A stretch of DNA of 64,000 nt from Cylindrotheca closterium (Eukaryota > Bacillariophyta > Bacillariophyceae > Bacillariales > Bacillariaceae), in NCBI GenBank assembly GCA_933822405.4, contig CAKOGP040001224.1, positions 189,825 to 253,824 on the forward strand. Reading direction: 5' to 3'. Position numbers and translations under genes: made by a program. Below, piece by piece: positions 1-10,879 of the stretch; the first letter of the stretch is position 1; each line of letters opens with the position of its first letter. The notes under the pieces were generated by a model. It was not told where the DNA came from, did no database searches, and saw only the letters and a list, made by a program, of their open reading frames with translations.

Positions 1-2
1 CC

Positions 3-542
3 TGTTCCGGTGTCTTGGTGGGATGCCTCCTGGGCATGTCGTGTTTGTTTTTCATGGATACGGATCGGAATGAAAAGGCACGAAAGGCAAAGGAGCTCCA
101 ATCGATTTTTGAATCCGTCATGGGCGATGGGGCCAATACGTTCCATGCCGAACGAACGACTTTGTTCATGTTGGACGAGGAAAAGAAGGAACTATGGTCC
201 AAGGTGGCAACTGGAACCGATGGTATTATCCATTGTTCCGCGGATGAGGGCATAGCTGGGGCCTGTGTCAAGAGTGGGAAGGTCATTAATATTCCGGATG
301 TTTACAAGGATGATCGCTTCAACCAAACGGTTGACAAATCGACTGGCTTTGTCACTCGATCGATACTGGCGCATCCAATCAAGGACGCGGAAGGAGAGAT
401 TTTGGGGATCATTGAAGTCTGCAACAAGAAAAACGACGACGGGACGCCTGGGCATTTTACTGAATTTGATGAGCGGTTGCTTCGAATGCTTGCGTCGCAT
501 GTTGCTTCCTTTATCTCCATTATCAACAATGATGACGACTAA
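3..542 (+). CDS. GAF-domain protein, 3' end (partial)
   Basis: The reading frame is open from the window edge, so the gene begins upstream; only the last ~180 residues are seen. They form one GAF domain: an N-terminal helix region, then strands ending in the segment NIPDVYKDDRFN and a closing helix RLLRMLASHVASF. Near the C-terminus there is NKK...FTEFDE, which fits the NK(x)nF(x)3DE signature of cyclic-nucleotide-binding GAF domains of phosphodiesterases. Binding of cAMP or cGMP is therefore plausible but inferred. No phosphodiesterase or cyclase catalytic domain follows, because the protein ends about ten residues after the GAF fold in an acidic tail. The N-terminal part, outside the window, would decide whether this is a sensor-kinase, a phosphodiesterase or a stand-alone GAF-repeat protein. 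Confidence 0.8.
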   Translation, partial: CSGVLVGCLLGMSCLFFMDTDRNEKARKAKELQSIFESVMGDGANTFHAERTTLFMLDEEKKELWSKVATGTDGIIHCSADEGIAGACVKSGKVINIPDVYKDDRFNQTVDKSTGFVTRSILAHPIKDAEGEILGIIEVCNKKNDDGTPGHFTEFDERLLRMLASHVASFISIINNDDD

Positions 543-783
543 TTTGTAACACACTGCATTTCGTTGTGGTCATTGTACATGCTACAGTCGTGAAGGAATC
601 GTTTTTTTTGTCAGTATGAAACTTGATATAATATGTGTACATATGTTCTTTTTTATAAAATACAGTAATATTAATATTATTACCATCATTATGACGATCA
701 TCATTGTTCGGACTACTATTATTTTTTTAAAACATCATATCCCATTATCTGTTAAAACCAAGAGCTAGCATTTATACTATGGA

Positions 784-1860
784 CTATCGCTTCTTGGTCT
801 TTTGAAAGGAGGAGGAGAATGCTGCTGCCTGCTGCTTTGATTTTTGCATCATCTTGACCCAATAGGCCATGGACAGTGGCGAGATCACAATACCATTGAA
901 CAAGGCTGCCGCCAACAAGAATTGCAGTTTGCCATCGGCTGGAAGCTCGGTATTCTCCAGTCGAGCCGCCGTATCGACGCCCAAATAGGTCCAAAGAGCG
1001 GAAAAGGTCACTCCATGAAAAAAGGTGGCCACCACAAACATCCACAATTTAATGGGACTCAACAATGCCGAACCATAATTCTTGATGGTTTCTGGGAAGG
1101 AACTCATCTTCATCAAGAAGGCTACCTTCAAGGGACTGTCTTCTGTGGAATGGGAGGCATCTTGCAAAAAGGAATTCGACGAGAGTTTGGATTGAATCCA
1201 ATGGGCCAAGGCTCCATATCGACCCAGTAAAAACGCAACAATGGCTCCCAAGAGTTTGCCGGATCCACTCAAGAGAATACCATTCCATCCAAAGACCATT
1301 CCAGCAGCCGTTTCCACCGGAATGGTGGAAAGGCCAAAGAGTTCCCAAAGTGCCATTCCTCCCACGTAACTAGCATATGACTGCAATTTGGGCAGGGAAT
1401 CTAGTTTGCCCAAGATTTCCAAGGTTTTCGATTGGATCTTGTCCTTGCTAAAGATTGCCCCAAGAGGTTCTCGAAATTTCCAAAGAAGACATGCTACTAC
1501 AGTTGTAGTGACAAGAACAGTCGTCTTTTTGGGGTTGTTTCGTGCAGGAGCAGGGACATTTTTCTTGACATCTCCTCCTCCTCCTCCTCCACCTCTTGAC
1601 ACCACCTGAAGAGGACTAGTACGAGGACATGGTGCCGCATCCGTTGCTGCTTTTTTTGCCGTCACAAAGGAAGAAGAATCAGAGAAAGATTTCAATGGTA
1701 TTCTTGTGGAATCCTCCTCATCGCGCCATCCCATTACCGAAGCAGGGAGTTCGCGGGAAGGTCGATGTAATGCGGAGACCGCCGAGGATGTCAAGATTGT
1801 CACCACCAGCATGCAGAGCATGGATAGAGTCTGTAATCTTGAAGTCCTCGTTGTTCTCAT
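784..1860 (-). CDS. VTT-domain (TVP38/TMEM64/DedA-like) membrane protein
   Basis: Single-exon gene of 358 residues starting at an ATG. Residues 1-30 are a signal-peptide-like segment (hydrophobic core LCMLVVTILTSS, then SAVSA before LHRP). A low-complexity linker with a Gly run follows (about 75-110), then a membrane segment at 113-128. The region about 160-260 has the VTT (SNARE-associated/TVP38) pattern: FGLSTIPVETAAGMVFG, a Gly-rich GSGKLLGAIVAFLLGR segment, and later hydrophobic helices at about 280-300 and 320-340. VTT proteins are integral membrane proteins; some are lipid scramblases. A leader followed by a long basic stretch may mean plastid-envelope targeting, but Leu rather than Phe follows the presumed cleavage site, so an endomembrane location is equally possible. 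It is tail-to-tail with the GAF gene and divergent from the next gene. Confidence 0.8.
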   Translation of the reverse strand: MRTTRTSRLQTLSMLCMLVVTILTSSAVSALHRPSRELPASVMGWRDEEDSTRIPLKSFSDSSSFVTAKKAATDAAPCPRTSPLQVVSRGGGGGGGDVKKNVPAPARNNPKKTTVLVTTTVVACLLWKFREPLGAIFSKDKIQSKTLEILGKLDSLPKLQSYASYVGGMALWELFGLSTIPVETAAGMVFGWNGILLSGSGKLLGAIVAFLLGRYGALAHWIQSKLSSNSFLQDASHSTEDSPLKVAFLMKMSSFPETIKNYGSALLSPIKLWMFVVATFFHGVTFSALWTYLGVDTAARLENTELPADGKLQFLLAAALFNGIVISPLSMAYWVKMMQKSKQQAAAFSSSFQKTKKR

Positions 1861-2247
1861 GTTGATGCTCTTTTTTTCGATGTTTTCAAAGAAATGCTAT
1901 GGTTGCCTTTTTATTCAGGAGTGGTGTGAACAACAATTCATTCAATATATACACGTGTCGATTTGGTTGTTGGTGGTGATTGTGATGTTCAATTTTTGAA
2001 TAAAATATCATCGGTTCAAAAACTGACGTTTCTTCTTCTCTAGTAGTCGTGAATGAGTGGATGTAGGACGAGTCCCGAATAAGAAGAGACCCGGAGCAAG
2101 AGTATCCAACCGAAACCGTCTGTCGGCCTTGCAAAATCCATGCTAGCTGCGGTTGGTCATCATATATCCATTGACGCGTTCTCCTTTTCATCTTGTTGTT
2201 GACTCTTTCAACTATTGTATCCTTCAATCAACGCAGTAGAAATCGAC
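1861..2247. promoter_or_regulatory. Shared divergent promoter region
   Basis: 387 bp between two divergent start codons (VTT protein on the minus strand, hnRNP-Q-like protein on the plus strand), so it must hold both promoters and 5' UTRs. It is AT-rich around 1950-2010. No specific binding site was recognised. Confidence 0.5.
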
Positions 2248-4606
2248 ATGTCTACTGAAGATCCTGATCCAAGCGCTGCTACAGAGGAAACTCCAAATGC
2301 AGACGAGAACGCTGATGGTTCTGATGACGATGAAGACCTCTTTGGAGAAGGATCCGATGATGAGGAAGCGGCTGAAGAAGCCAATGGAGATGCTAAAGAA
2401 GACGCTCAAGAAGAAGCGGCTGAAGAAAGCAAAGAAGGAGCTCCAGCTCCGGCTCCAGAGTCGAATTCTACGTTTATTATCGACAAAGCACCAGCTCCCG
2501 TCGAAGCACCCGCGGCTGCTTCACCTGCACCTGCCAATAATCCCAGTCCTGCCAAAAAGATGGATGCTCCCATTCCCCGCACTTCTTCGGCCTCGGGAGG
2601 TAACATTACATCTCCCATTCCAAGGTCCACTACCATTCCTAGGAATACCATTCCCAAATCACCACCAAAAGCAGCCTCCCCGAGTCCTGCCAAATCCTCC
2701 TCGGGTCCTGAGGCCTACAATCTTCCTTCAGGTGTCAACATGCCCGAGTCTGTCAATAACAAGCTCTTGCAAGGACGTCTTTTGGATACTCTAAGAAGCC
2801 TGCCTACAAATCTTATCAACGATGCTCTTACCGAGTACGACGATGCCGTCAAAGTCAAACAAGGTTCCATTCGCAATCATGGAGCCTATCTCTATGGAGT
2901 CATTAAGCGCTATGTCAGCGTCCAAGAACGAACTGCGGCAGGACAAGAAGCCGGCATGGGCACTTCCTTGACTCCCGCCGTCAACTTACGGATTGCACAA
3001 TTGATTCGGGAACAGTTTTGCACGGAGGAAGAAATGGGCAACAAGGTCAAAATGAAGCTTCGTATGCTTACGGAAAAGGATGCCCTCTTGGCGATTGATG
3101 AATTGGCCAGTGTCGAACGCCGACAGATTCGAAACTTTGGAAGCTATTTCATGGGAATCTTGAATCGATACATGCGGGGTGAGGCCAATCCTCATGCGAA
3201 CAAGAACAAACAAGAGAAGAACAAACGTCCTGTATGTCCATCAGATTTGATTTATGTTTGTATATCGCGTTATTCAATGTGATTCTTCTAACGTGTCATC
3301 AATTAAATTTTTTTACCTCTTCTTTCAGGACCAAAATAATTATCGTGGTAAAATTCAGGACCATAACGATGGGTATCGAAACCAACGGAACAATTTTGAT
3401 CAAGCCAGACCTGCGCCAAACATGAGGCCGCCGCAGCAACAGCAGCCGCCCTATATGGGAAATCAGCCCTATGGGCAACAGCAACAATCGTATCAGCAGT
3501 CTCCTCCGATGGTTGGAATGGGTGGAGGTCCTCCTCTACCGCCACCTCCGCCGCCTCGTCCTGGAATGAATCCATCGTACCCAGGCCAGCAACCGAACAT
3601 GGCCTATGGTCAGCAACATCAACAGCGAGGCCCTCCAACCTCACAGTATGGCCCCCAATCAGTCTCTGGACCTGCTTCTTCTTCGTACGGCCCTGCTTCG
3701 CAATATGGGAATGTTTCTCTTCAATCTCACATGCCAGGAGGTGCCCCAATGGGTGGTATGGGTGGTCTTCCTCCACCACCCCCTCCTCCTCCAGGTCGAA
3801 TTCCAAATCAAATGTATGGCAATAACAATCTCGCCCCTCCTATGCAAGCACCTTCAAATCAATCGTACACGAATCCTTCACAACAGCTGCAAAATCAATA
3901 CTTGCCACCCATGCAGCAAGGAGGAGGGTACATGCAACAACAGGCCCCACCCATGAACAATTACCAGCAGCCACTGAATCAACAGCAACATCAAACTCCA
4001 GCTGGGATCATGGATATTCTTGGAATTGCCGATAAAGCGGCGTCGGCAGTGCAGGCACTTCAACAACACGGGGTCCCTCCCCAAATGCATCAGCAACTTC
4101 AACAACCACTCAACATGTATTCGTCAGCACCTGGACAGCAGCAACCGTTCAAGCAACCTGGAGGTTTTCAAGCACCCTATGGCGCCCCAGGTATGCAACA
4201 ATTCCAAAAGCAGAATCCGTATGGGCCACCGCCCAACAAGAAAAGCCGCCGTACCACTGCCACCATGCAAGAACTTCCCATGAATGTCCAATACGTCATC
4301 CAGGTACGTCAAATACAATCCTTACATCTTCATTTATTCAGTTCACATGTCGTTTGCCATGGTTTAATTGAGCTTTTCTAACAAACGCCTTTACCTTGTT
4401 TCACACTCCAGAATCTCCAAATGACTGGTCAAATTGATGGTCCCCTGGACGAAGGCATCTTAGGTATGGTCAAAGACTTGCCCGAAAGTCTTGCCATGAC
4501 AGCCTTTCAAAAATTTGGATCGATTGACAAGCAAACCATGCGTAACAAGACTGCATATCTGGCCGGAGTCCTTCGTCGCGAACTCGAGAAAATCAATCGA
4601 CGGTAG
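2248..4606 (+). CDS. Protein with three hnRNP-Q acidic-type (NURR) domains and P/Q-rich linkers
   Basis: Three exons, 2248-3231, 3329-4303 and 4412-4606, all phase 0, give 717 residues. Introns are 97 and 108 bp with GTATGT and GTACGT donors. The N-terminus (1-~80) is strongly acidic, followed by a Pro/Ala/Ser linker. Three related helical modules follow: [15 protein letters not shown]...[11 protein letters not shown] (about 185-235), [13 protein letters not shown]...[13 protein letters not shown] (about 270-312), and [14 protein letters not shown]...[12 protein letters not shown] in the last exon. This is the pattern of the acidic/NURR domain at the N-terminus of hnRNP Q/R (SYNCRIP), which helps bind RNA. 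The centre (about 340-650) is rich in Gln, Pro, Gly and Met with poly-Pro runs, typical of low-complexity RNA-granule proteins. No RRM is seen, unlike animal hnRNP Q. A role in mRNA binding or assembly is inferred. Confidence 0.75.
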
Positions 4607-5259
4607 ATTTCGTTTCTCCTTCTACTATTGTCGCTGCGTTCCTGCTTCACCCACAAATTCCATTCAATTCTCCTGCTTGTGTGGAATATCAAAGGGAAGG
4701 AAAATTCGTGTGCCATCACCAAGAGAACAAAAGTCAAAAGTCATTCATTCCTATTTGTCCCGATCCTTCATTGTGCCGTACACTACTGTCGTTGGAATTC
4801 GTTCATCACCTGGTGATCAATAGTCGAATAATCGATACCTTATTTATTAGCATGATGTGTCTTGATTCATTCATTCATTCAATCACTATCCACCAAGAAG
4901 AATTTCTTCTTCTCTACCATTTCGACGACGATATCGCTGCCTTTCTTTCAAGCAGCAATGGACATTCGAATATCGTGATGCGTGCGTAATGGCTTGAACG
5001 TCTTTGCGAGACATAGTCTACTATAAGAATGATGTTCTCCCATCTGGAAACATGTTCGATTGTGGCCACAACATAAGTCATAAGTATCCAATAGAATCAA
5101 GTCACATGGTGTGGACGAACCGCCTTTCAAAAGGAACGATCTGATTGCTCGTTGCTGGAGTTTCCTTTTGGATTTTTACTTCCGGGCCATGGGATTACGT
5201 CATCATTGGCTGGGCTCATGAGAGCACTTGGCACTTTTCCCTTTTGTCAATCCCTTGGT
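4607..5259. other. Intergenic, convergent 3' ends
   Basis: About 650 bp between two converging genes. Only short open frames without recognisable protein character are present. It probably contains both 3' UTRs; no repeat or RNA gene was seen. Confidence 0.4.
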
Positions 5260-6450
5260 TTATTCCTCGTCCTGTTTTCCCTTTGCTTCATTCTCTTTTG
5301 GCGCTTGTGCTTGTGCTTGTTGTTGTTGTACAGGTTGTCTCCAAATGCGTTTGCCCACCAACATTGGTTCTGCCACCTCGAACATGATCCTTAGCTGATC
5401 TTCGGAATCGTGCCGTCTCCACCAAAGGCTAAACATCTGATGAATATACAAATATTATATATAAAGAGGATGGATGGATGGGTCAGTCACAGTGCTGGAA
5501 AAACAATAATTCATCAATATTTCATCATCCAGACCTACATTCTGAAGGTTCCTCCAATTGTAGTTTTTCGGATTCCACAAACCTCCTTGCCATACTACAG
5601 CATCACCAAAATCGATAATGTTTATTTTCCCAGTCGCTTGATTAGCAATGAAATTACGGAAATTGAAATCTCGATGAATCATGCTGTGTTTTTGCAAAAT
5701 GCATTGAATCCGGTGCATTTGGTCCTTATAGTCCCAAGGCACTGGGGAGTTCATGAGTGTGACTTCCCCCATATCTTCTTCCACCATGGTTCCTGTTTCA
5801 TCATCTGCAAACAAGATTCGTGATGTAATACCAGCGTCCTCCAACATGTGAAGGCATCGCTTGACTTGAAAATACATGGCTTTGGAACGATAGACTTTGA
5901 CCACACCACGACAAAAGTGAACATTGTGTTGCCGGCAAGTCAAGATTTTATTTCCCGTGGTCCCAAACTCGTTTTGATCCATGTGATTCTGTATTTGGTA
6001 CTCCATTTCTTCTTTGGTCATTGTCTCCAAGGGAAGCGTCTTTAGATTTTGCAGTCGTTGGGGCAATGGTGGGCAGGATGTGGCATTGGTTTCTTGTTGG
6101 GTGGTTCCTCGAAGTTTCCCTTTGGGAGGTAATATGGTCAAGTTTGCCTTGAGCCGCATGGACAGCCCCACCAAAAAGTAGATCAGAAAGACAACCGTCA
6201 GGGCGATGACTTTGGGGAGTCGACGGGAGCTTATTGGCAGCTTTCTCGATCGATGAGGTACATCATCTTCTGAATGCTCATTGGGTGGTGGCGAGCCATC
6301 TCGGGGGTGACGACGATGACCAGGACGTCGAGACAACACCATTATTGTTACTGCAGCTTGGCTCTTGCTACTACCAACCTCTGCACCATGTTTCAATTTT
6401 TTATAGTGTCGTCGTCGTTCCCTTGCAAGTAACAAAATATACGCCGTCAT
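5260..6450 (-). CDS. Kinase-like type II membrane protein
   Basis: Two exons on the minus strand, 6450-5539 and 5436-5260. The 102 bp intron (GTAGGT donor, CATCAG acceptor) is phase 0, giving 362 residues; without splicing the frame ends after a short unrelated tail at 5455. The N-terminal ~85 residues are basic and would be cytosolic; a single hydrophobic helix (VIALTVVFLIYFLVGLSM) follows. The rest is a compact kinase-like domain with VVKVY (candidate beta-3 lysine), a catalytic loop HRDFNFRNF and a metal-binding segment IIDFGDA. The HRD, catalytic-loop Asn and DFG positions are retained, so phosphotransfer to a protein, sugar or small molecule is possible. The topology places the domain in the ER/Golgi lumen or outside the cell, as in secretory-pathway kinases. 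The tail is Gln/Glu-rich. Substrate unknown. Confidence 0.65.
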
Positions 6451-6570
6451 TCAAAAATTAAAATTTTGACGCGTGATTAAACGAATGACCCCAGTCCCGA
6501 AACCAAAGAGTTAACACGACAAATAACAATAATAAGGTTGTCATAATATTCGAATATAGTCAATGTCACG

Positions 6571-7719
6571 ATGGATGGTGACAACAACGCTGAATCTCTA
6601 AGGACTCCACTTCTAGGAGACGCCCAGGAGAATAATGATGAAGAAGCTGTCGTTGTAGATGAAACAGCAGATCAGGAACAACCAGAGGCTGAAGACGATG
6701 ACTCGGAAACTGATACTGTTCCCACAAGAAATTCAGAAGCATCATCGTTGTGGTCCCGAATTTTGCACACCAACGTTTTGCCGGATGCGAATCTCTTTTT
6801 AGAGGGAGACTATCTACCGGACGCAAGTTACCCGTTGAAACTGATCAAGTTTATTGGATTGACCGTGGGAATGATTGCGCTCATTCACACTTTTGTGCGA
6901 ACCAATTCTCATTTTTCGTCGGACCGGGATCGGAAATTGCAGCTGTGGCAGATTGCCGTCTTTGAAGGCAATTACATCATATCGGATTCCATCATCTTTT
7001 TCATGGTGGGGAGATTATGGAAACAACGTGGAGTAGACCATTTGGCTTGGATATTGGTGGTTCTCCTGTGCAATTCGTATTTTGAATGTCAACATTTTTT
7101 CTCATGGCTTCGACACAGTGCCACGCTCTACGAAATGCATTGTATCTGGCCATGGCAACTATGGGCCTTTGCTGGTACGCTTATTCCACTGATTGGAGGC
7201 GTTGTATGGCTACACGTTCAAAAAGCTTGGAAAGATGGAATATTTGGAATCAAGATATTGGAAATGTCCCTTATTGCATTCTTCTACCTTGGGCCGACAA
7301 TAACATCTCCTTACTTCCATTTTCATCATTGGTGAGTTGAAGACAAGAGGACTTTTACTATGAATCCTTTTGTGTTTTAATCTGACACAAGTAACATGTT
7401 GACATACAGGTTCGCGGGTTGGATTCTTGGAATGCATTGCAATTTTGACGTTTGGTGGTCTCGTGCCGCCATGGCTTGGTGCTGGGGCATGTACATTAAT
7501 GGAATCGCTGTCTATGGTCGCGATCCGATTCTGACCTGTGAGTATGCCTACTTTGTTTCCACAGACAACAGGTGCCCTTTTGTGGATCAAGAAACTGCTG
7601 CTAGCGCTTTTGACTATTCGTCATCGTTGTTTTTCGGATCATTCAATGATGTGTTGTTGAACAAGATGGATCCACCAGCAGATTGGCGAAATTGCTCAGC
7701 ACATGGGTATCATCCCTAG
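6571..7719 (+). CDS. Multi-pass membrane protein, paralogue 1 (family not recognised)
   Basis: Two exons, 6571-7331 and 7410-7719, separated by a 78 bp intron that splits a Trp codon (TG|G); 356 residues. An acidic N-terminus of ~70 residues precedes about six hydrophobic helices. Conserved features shared with the paralogue at 10880 are DRDRKL, GRLWKQRGVDHL, FSWLRHS, LYEMHCIWPW, HHW at the splice site, GMHCNFD.WWSR, GMYINGIAVYGRDP and DWRNCSA near the end. The many His and Cys residues near helix ends could bind metal or haem, but I know no named family that fits. The location is likely an endomembrane or the plasma membrane, as no plastid leader is seen. The intron position is identical in the paralogue, so the two arose by tandem duplication. 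Confidence 0.8.
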
Positions 7720-8072
7720 TATTGAATTGAAATTAAGCGATTTTGTAGATATATTTCAGTTTGAGAGAGCTCAAGTATAGGAGCTGATAGGGGTGGGGCT
7801 AGGTTGATCTGTCATATCTTGCTCTTTGAGGGTTTTAAGCAAATTGGACTAGTTCGACTAAACGAGAATTATGAGAACACGCGATAAGCGCGCGTTAAAA
7901 TTATTGGAGGAAATATATTTCTACTTTCTTTGACGCTTGCGTTTTGGAGAAATATTTCTATTTTCATCATCATGCGGGTCACCAGCCTGCTCATAAATTA
8001 TAATTTCATTCTTTAGAAGGAAAGAGAAATAAAAGGAGACGCGCCACATTATAGTTGAACGAAAACAACAAA
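7720..8072 (+). promoter_or_regulatory. Upstream region of the TPR gene with palindromic AT elements
   Basis: This region lies between the multi-TM gene and the TPR start codon. It holds the 12-bp palindrome GAAATATATTTC at 7910-7921 and a shorter one, GAAATATTTC, at 7949-7958. A purine-rich stretch with GAGACGCGCC follows, then TGAACGAAAACAACAAA just before the ATG. The same ordered elements recur at 52.3-52.6 kb, which suggests they are functional or recently copied. Confidence 0.5.
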
Positions 8073-10064
8073 ATGACTGAAACTTTTTTCGAAATCAATC
8101 TTCATAATCAAGCTTGTGATGAAACTACAATCACGTTCTCACTTCACGACGAATACTCCGCCCCTCACCGACCTGGCAGCCAAGATCCCTTCGCGAATAG
8201 GAGGGGCGGTGCTTCAGGCAAACTCGAGTCAATCGCTGATGCAGTACCAAATGCTATTGGTGGACTTTCAACAAAGGAACAGAATCAGGACGACATCATT
8301 TCTGAAGCAAGCCCCGCAGGGCCAGATTATCGACTTGGGCCCTCCCATATCGGAGAACTAGCTTCACGACATCAAGGTGCTACAATTGACGACTTTTCGA
8401 TTGGAATGGAAGGTGGAATGCGATATTTGCGACCGTCGAAGACAGCAAAAGAGAAATTTGATCAAGAACAAAAACGACTCAACGATGAACTCGATCGACA
8501 ATTAAGAGAAAAGTGCTCGGAAAACGGTTGGATGGATCCAGAGGTGGCCAAGATTTGTAGCAAGATTGCAAACCAGAAATTTGATAAAAAACAAAGACAT
8601 CTATGGGAAAAAATCGATCAGCTGTTGCAAGAAAAGGGTTTGATGGACCTGGATGTGGCTCGGAGATACAAGAAGATTGCAAGACATCTGTACAATAAAG
8701 GAAGTTTTGAGGAAGCCTTGGAACTTTATGAACAGTCGTCAACAATTGAAAAGAGTGTATTTCAACGTGATGATCATCCAGAAATGGCATCCACATATCA
8801 CAGCATTGGAAGCGTCTTGCAAAATCAAGGCAAGTACGAGGACGCAATGGAGCAATTCCAAAGGGCGCTTGATATCAAATCGAAGGTACATGGACCGGAC
8901 CATTCCTCAACTGCATCAACATATGACAGCATTGGAAGCCTCTTAAAGGATCAAGGCAAGTACGAGGAGGCAATGGAGCAACATCAAAGGGCGCTTGAGA
9001 TCAAATTGAGGGCACTTGGACCGGACCATTTAAAGACTTCACGCACATATCATAGCATTGGAAACATCCTGTTCAATCAAGGCAAGTACGAGGAGGCAAT
9101 GGAGCAATACGAAAGGACGCTTGAGATCGTATGGAAGGTACATGGACCGGACCATTCCTCAACTGCAACAATATATCACAACATTGGAAACGTCTTACAC
9201 AAGCAACGCAAGAACGAGGAGGCAATGAAGCAATATCAAAGGGCGCTTGAGATCAATTTGAAGGCTTTTGGACCGAACCATTCCTCAACTGCAAAGACAT
9301 ATCATTGCATTGGACACGTCCTGTACATTCAAGGCAAGTATGGGGAGGCATGGGATACGAAAGTGCGCTTGAGATCACATGGAAGACGCTTGGGTTTTGA
9401 CATTCCAGAACTGCAATGGGACATCAACACATTGGAAACGTCTTAAGCGATCAAGGCAAGTACGAGGAGGCAATGGAGCAATACCAAAGGGCGCTTGAGA
9501 TCAAATTAAAGGCACTTGGACCGGACCATTCCTCAACTGCAATAGGATATGACAGCATTGGAAACCTCTTCAGAGATCAAGGCAAGTTCGAGGACGCAAT
9601 GGAGCAATATCAAAGGGCGCTTGAGATCAGATTGAAGGCACTTGGACCCGACCATTCCTCAATTGCATCGACATGTCACTGTATTGGAAACGTCCTAAGC
9701 GATCAAGGCAAGCACGAGGAGGCAATGGAGCAATACCAAAGGGCGCTTGAGATCAAATTGAAGGCACTTGGACCGGACCATTCCTCGACGGCAATAACAT
9801 ATCACAGCATTGGAAACCTCTTACACAAGCAAGGCAAGTACGAGGACGCAATGGAGCAATACCAAATCGCTTGAGATCAAATTGAAGGCATTTGGACCGG
9901 ACCATTCCTCGACTGCGACAACTCATCACAAGATAGGAAACGTCTTGCGAGATCAAGCGAATCATGACGAAGCAGGGGCTCGATTCCAACAAGCTGTGGC
10001 TATGTTGCGCAAAATCTTTGAGAAAATCACCTCAAGTTGCTGTGCTGTACAATTCCATGGTTAA
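8073..10064 (+). pseudogene. Kinesin-light-chain-like TPR array broken by two frameshifts
   Basis: The first ATG-led frame runs 8073-9446 (457 residues). After ~190 residues of charged helical N-terminus come TPR repeats of 42 residues (126 bp) with the signature GKYEEAMEQYQRALEIKLK..GPDHSSTA.TYHSIGN, like kinesin light chain or nephrocystin-type TPRs, which act as protein-binding scaffolds. Repeat starts fall at 8832, 8958, 9084, 9210, 9336, 9458, 9584, 9710, 9836 and 9960. Eight of the nine spacings from one start to the next would be expected at 126; the unit at 9336 is 4 bp short and the unit at 9836 is 2 bp short. The first loss shifts the frame into a stop at 9444-9446; repeats continue in frame 2 to 9874, and the second loss restores the original frame, ending at 10064. 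It may be a pseudogene, a truncated functional 457-residue protein, or a sequencing/assembly error in a repeat. Confidence 0.7.
8832..9980 (+). repeat. Tandem 126-bp repeats encoding 42-residue TPRs
   Basis: About ten units with strong nucleotide similarity share a core 'aagtacgaggaggcaatgg'. The high identity between units suggests recent expansion or homogenisation. Units differ in length at two places (122 and 124 bp), which breaks the reading frame. Confidence 0.85.
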
Positions 10065-10879
10065 AAGTCAGGCAAAGAGAGATGACCACAAGGACGCAAT
10101 CGGTTTTTGAAATGATGCTGTCGAGATTCAGTTGAAGAATTCACGATAAGACAATCCAGATCTCCACAGGATCAGCCAGATCTTGCCTTATCTATATCCC
10201 CATGGCCGACGTATTGATGACTCAGTTGTCAAAGTTACAGGAAGCAGCATCATTTTAGGACCAGACAGTTGCGATTCAAAGCAAAGTCTTTGGTGAAGGG
10301 CTCAAATTTGTAAATGAGGTTTTGCAGAAAAAGAGTAAGCTTACGTTGGAGGATCATGAGAATCTAATTGTATAGAGTAGCATTATTTGTATTGATGTAG
10401 ACCTAACATTAGATTGTAAATGCTACAGAAATAATCGAAAGACTGTAAACTTGGTCTCATTCTCCTTTGCTATCATGTCGTAACTAAAGGTCGCAAACAA
10501 AAGCCCTGAGATGATGGCCAATTCGGAACTGGGATTAAGTCCCAAATTCAAGCAAATCTCCCAAATTCGAACAGTCTCCCATCCCAGCAAGCCAATTTTA
10601 GCAAATCTTAATATCGCCGCCATGCAAGTCTAATACTTTCAGCAACTGTAGCTTGGGAATGGACGCTGGTGTTTGGCAAAGAATATTCAAAGTGCTCTAG
10701 CATCCAATCGAATCAATCAATCTTTTGTTTCAGGCAACCTCGTGACTAGTTCGACTAAATGAAAACTCGTTCCGACGAAAATCATCTTTGGAATATCGGC
10801 AGCAGCGCACACATCACATCACATCACATCACATCATATCATTTCTCATCGCACACTCACTATAGTATACCTGCACATC
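10065..10879. other. Intergenic with possible TPR-gene tail remnant
   Basis: Sequence just after 10064 (for example 10094-10140 and 10180-10350) has short stretches reading like a decayed continuation of the TPR protein tail, with several stops. The final part holds a pentanucleotide repeat and the promoter of the next gene. No intact gene was seen. Confidence 0.35.
10811..10840 (+). repeat. (ACATC)n microsatellite
   Basis: About five copies of ACATC/ATCAC, the last imperfect, ~40 bp before the start codon of the second multi-TM gene, probably in its promoter or 5' UTR. Confidence 0.8.
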
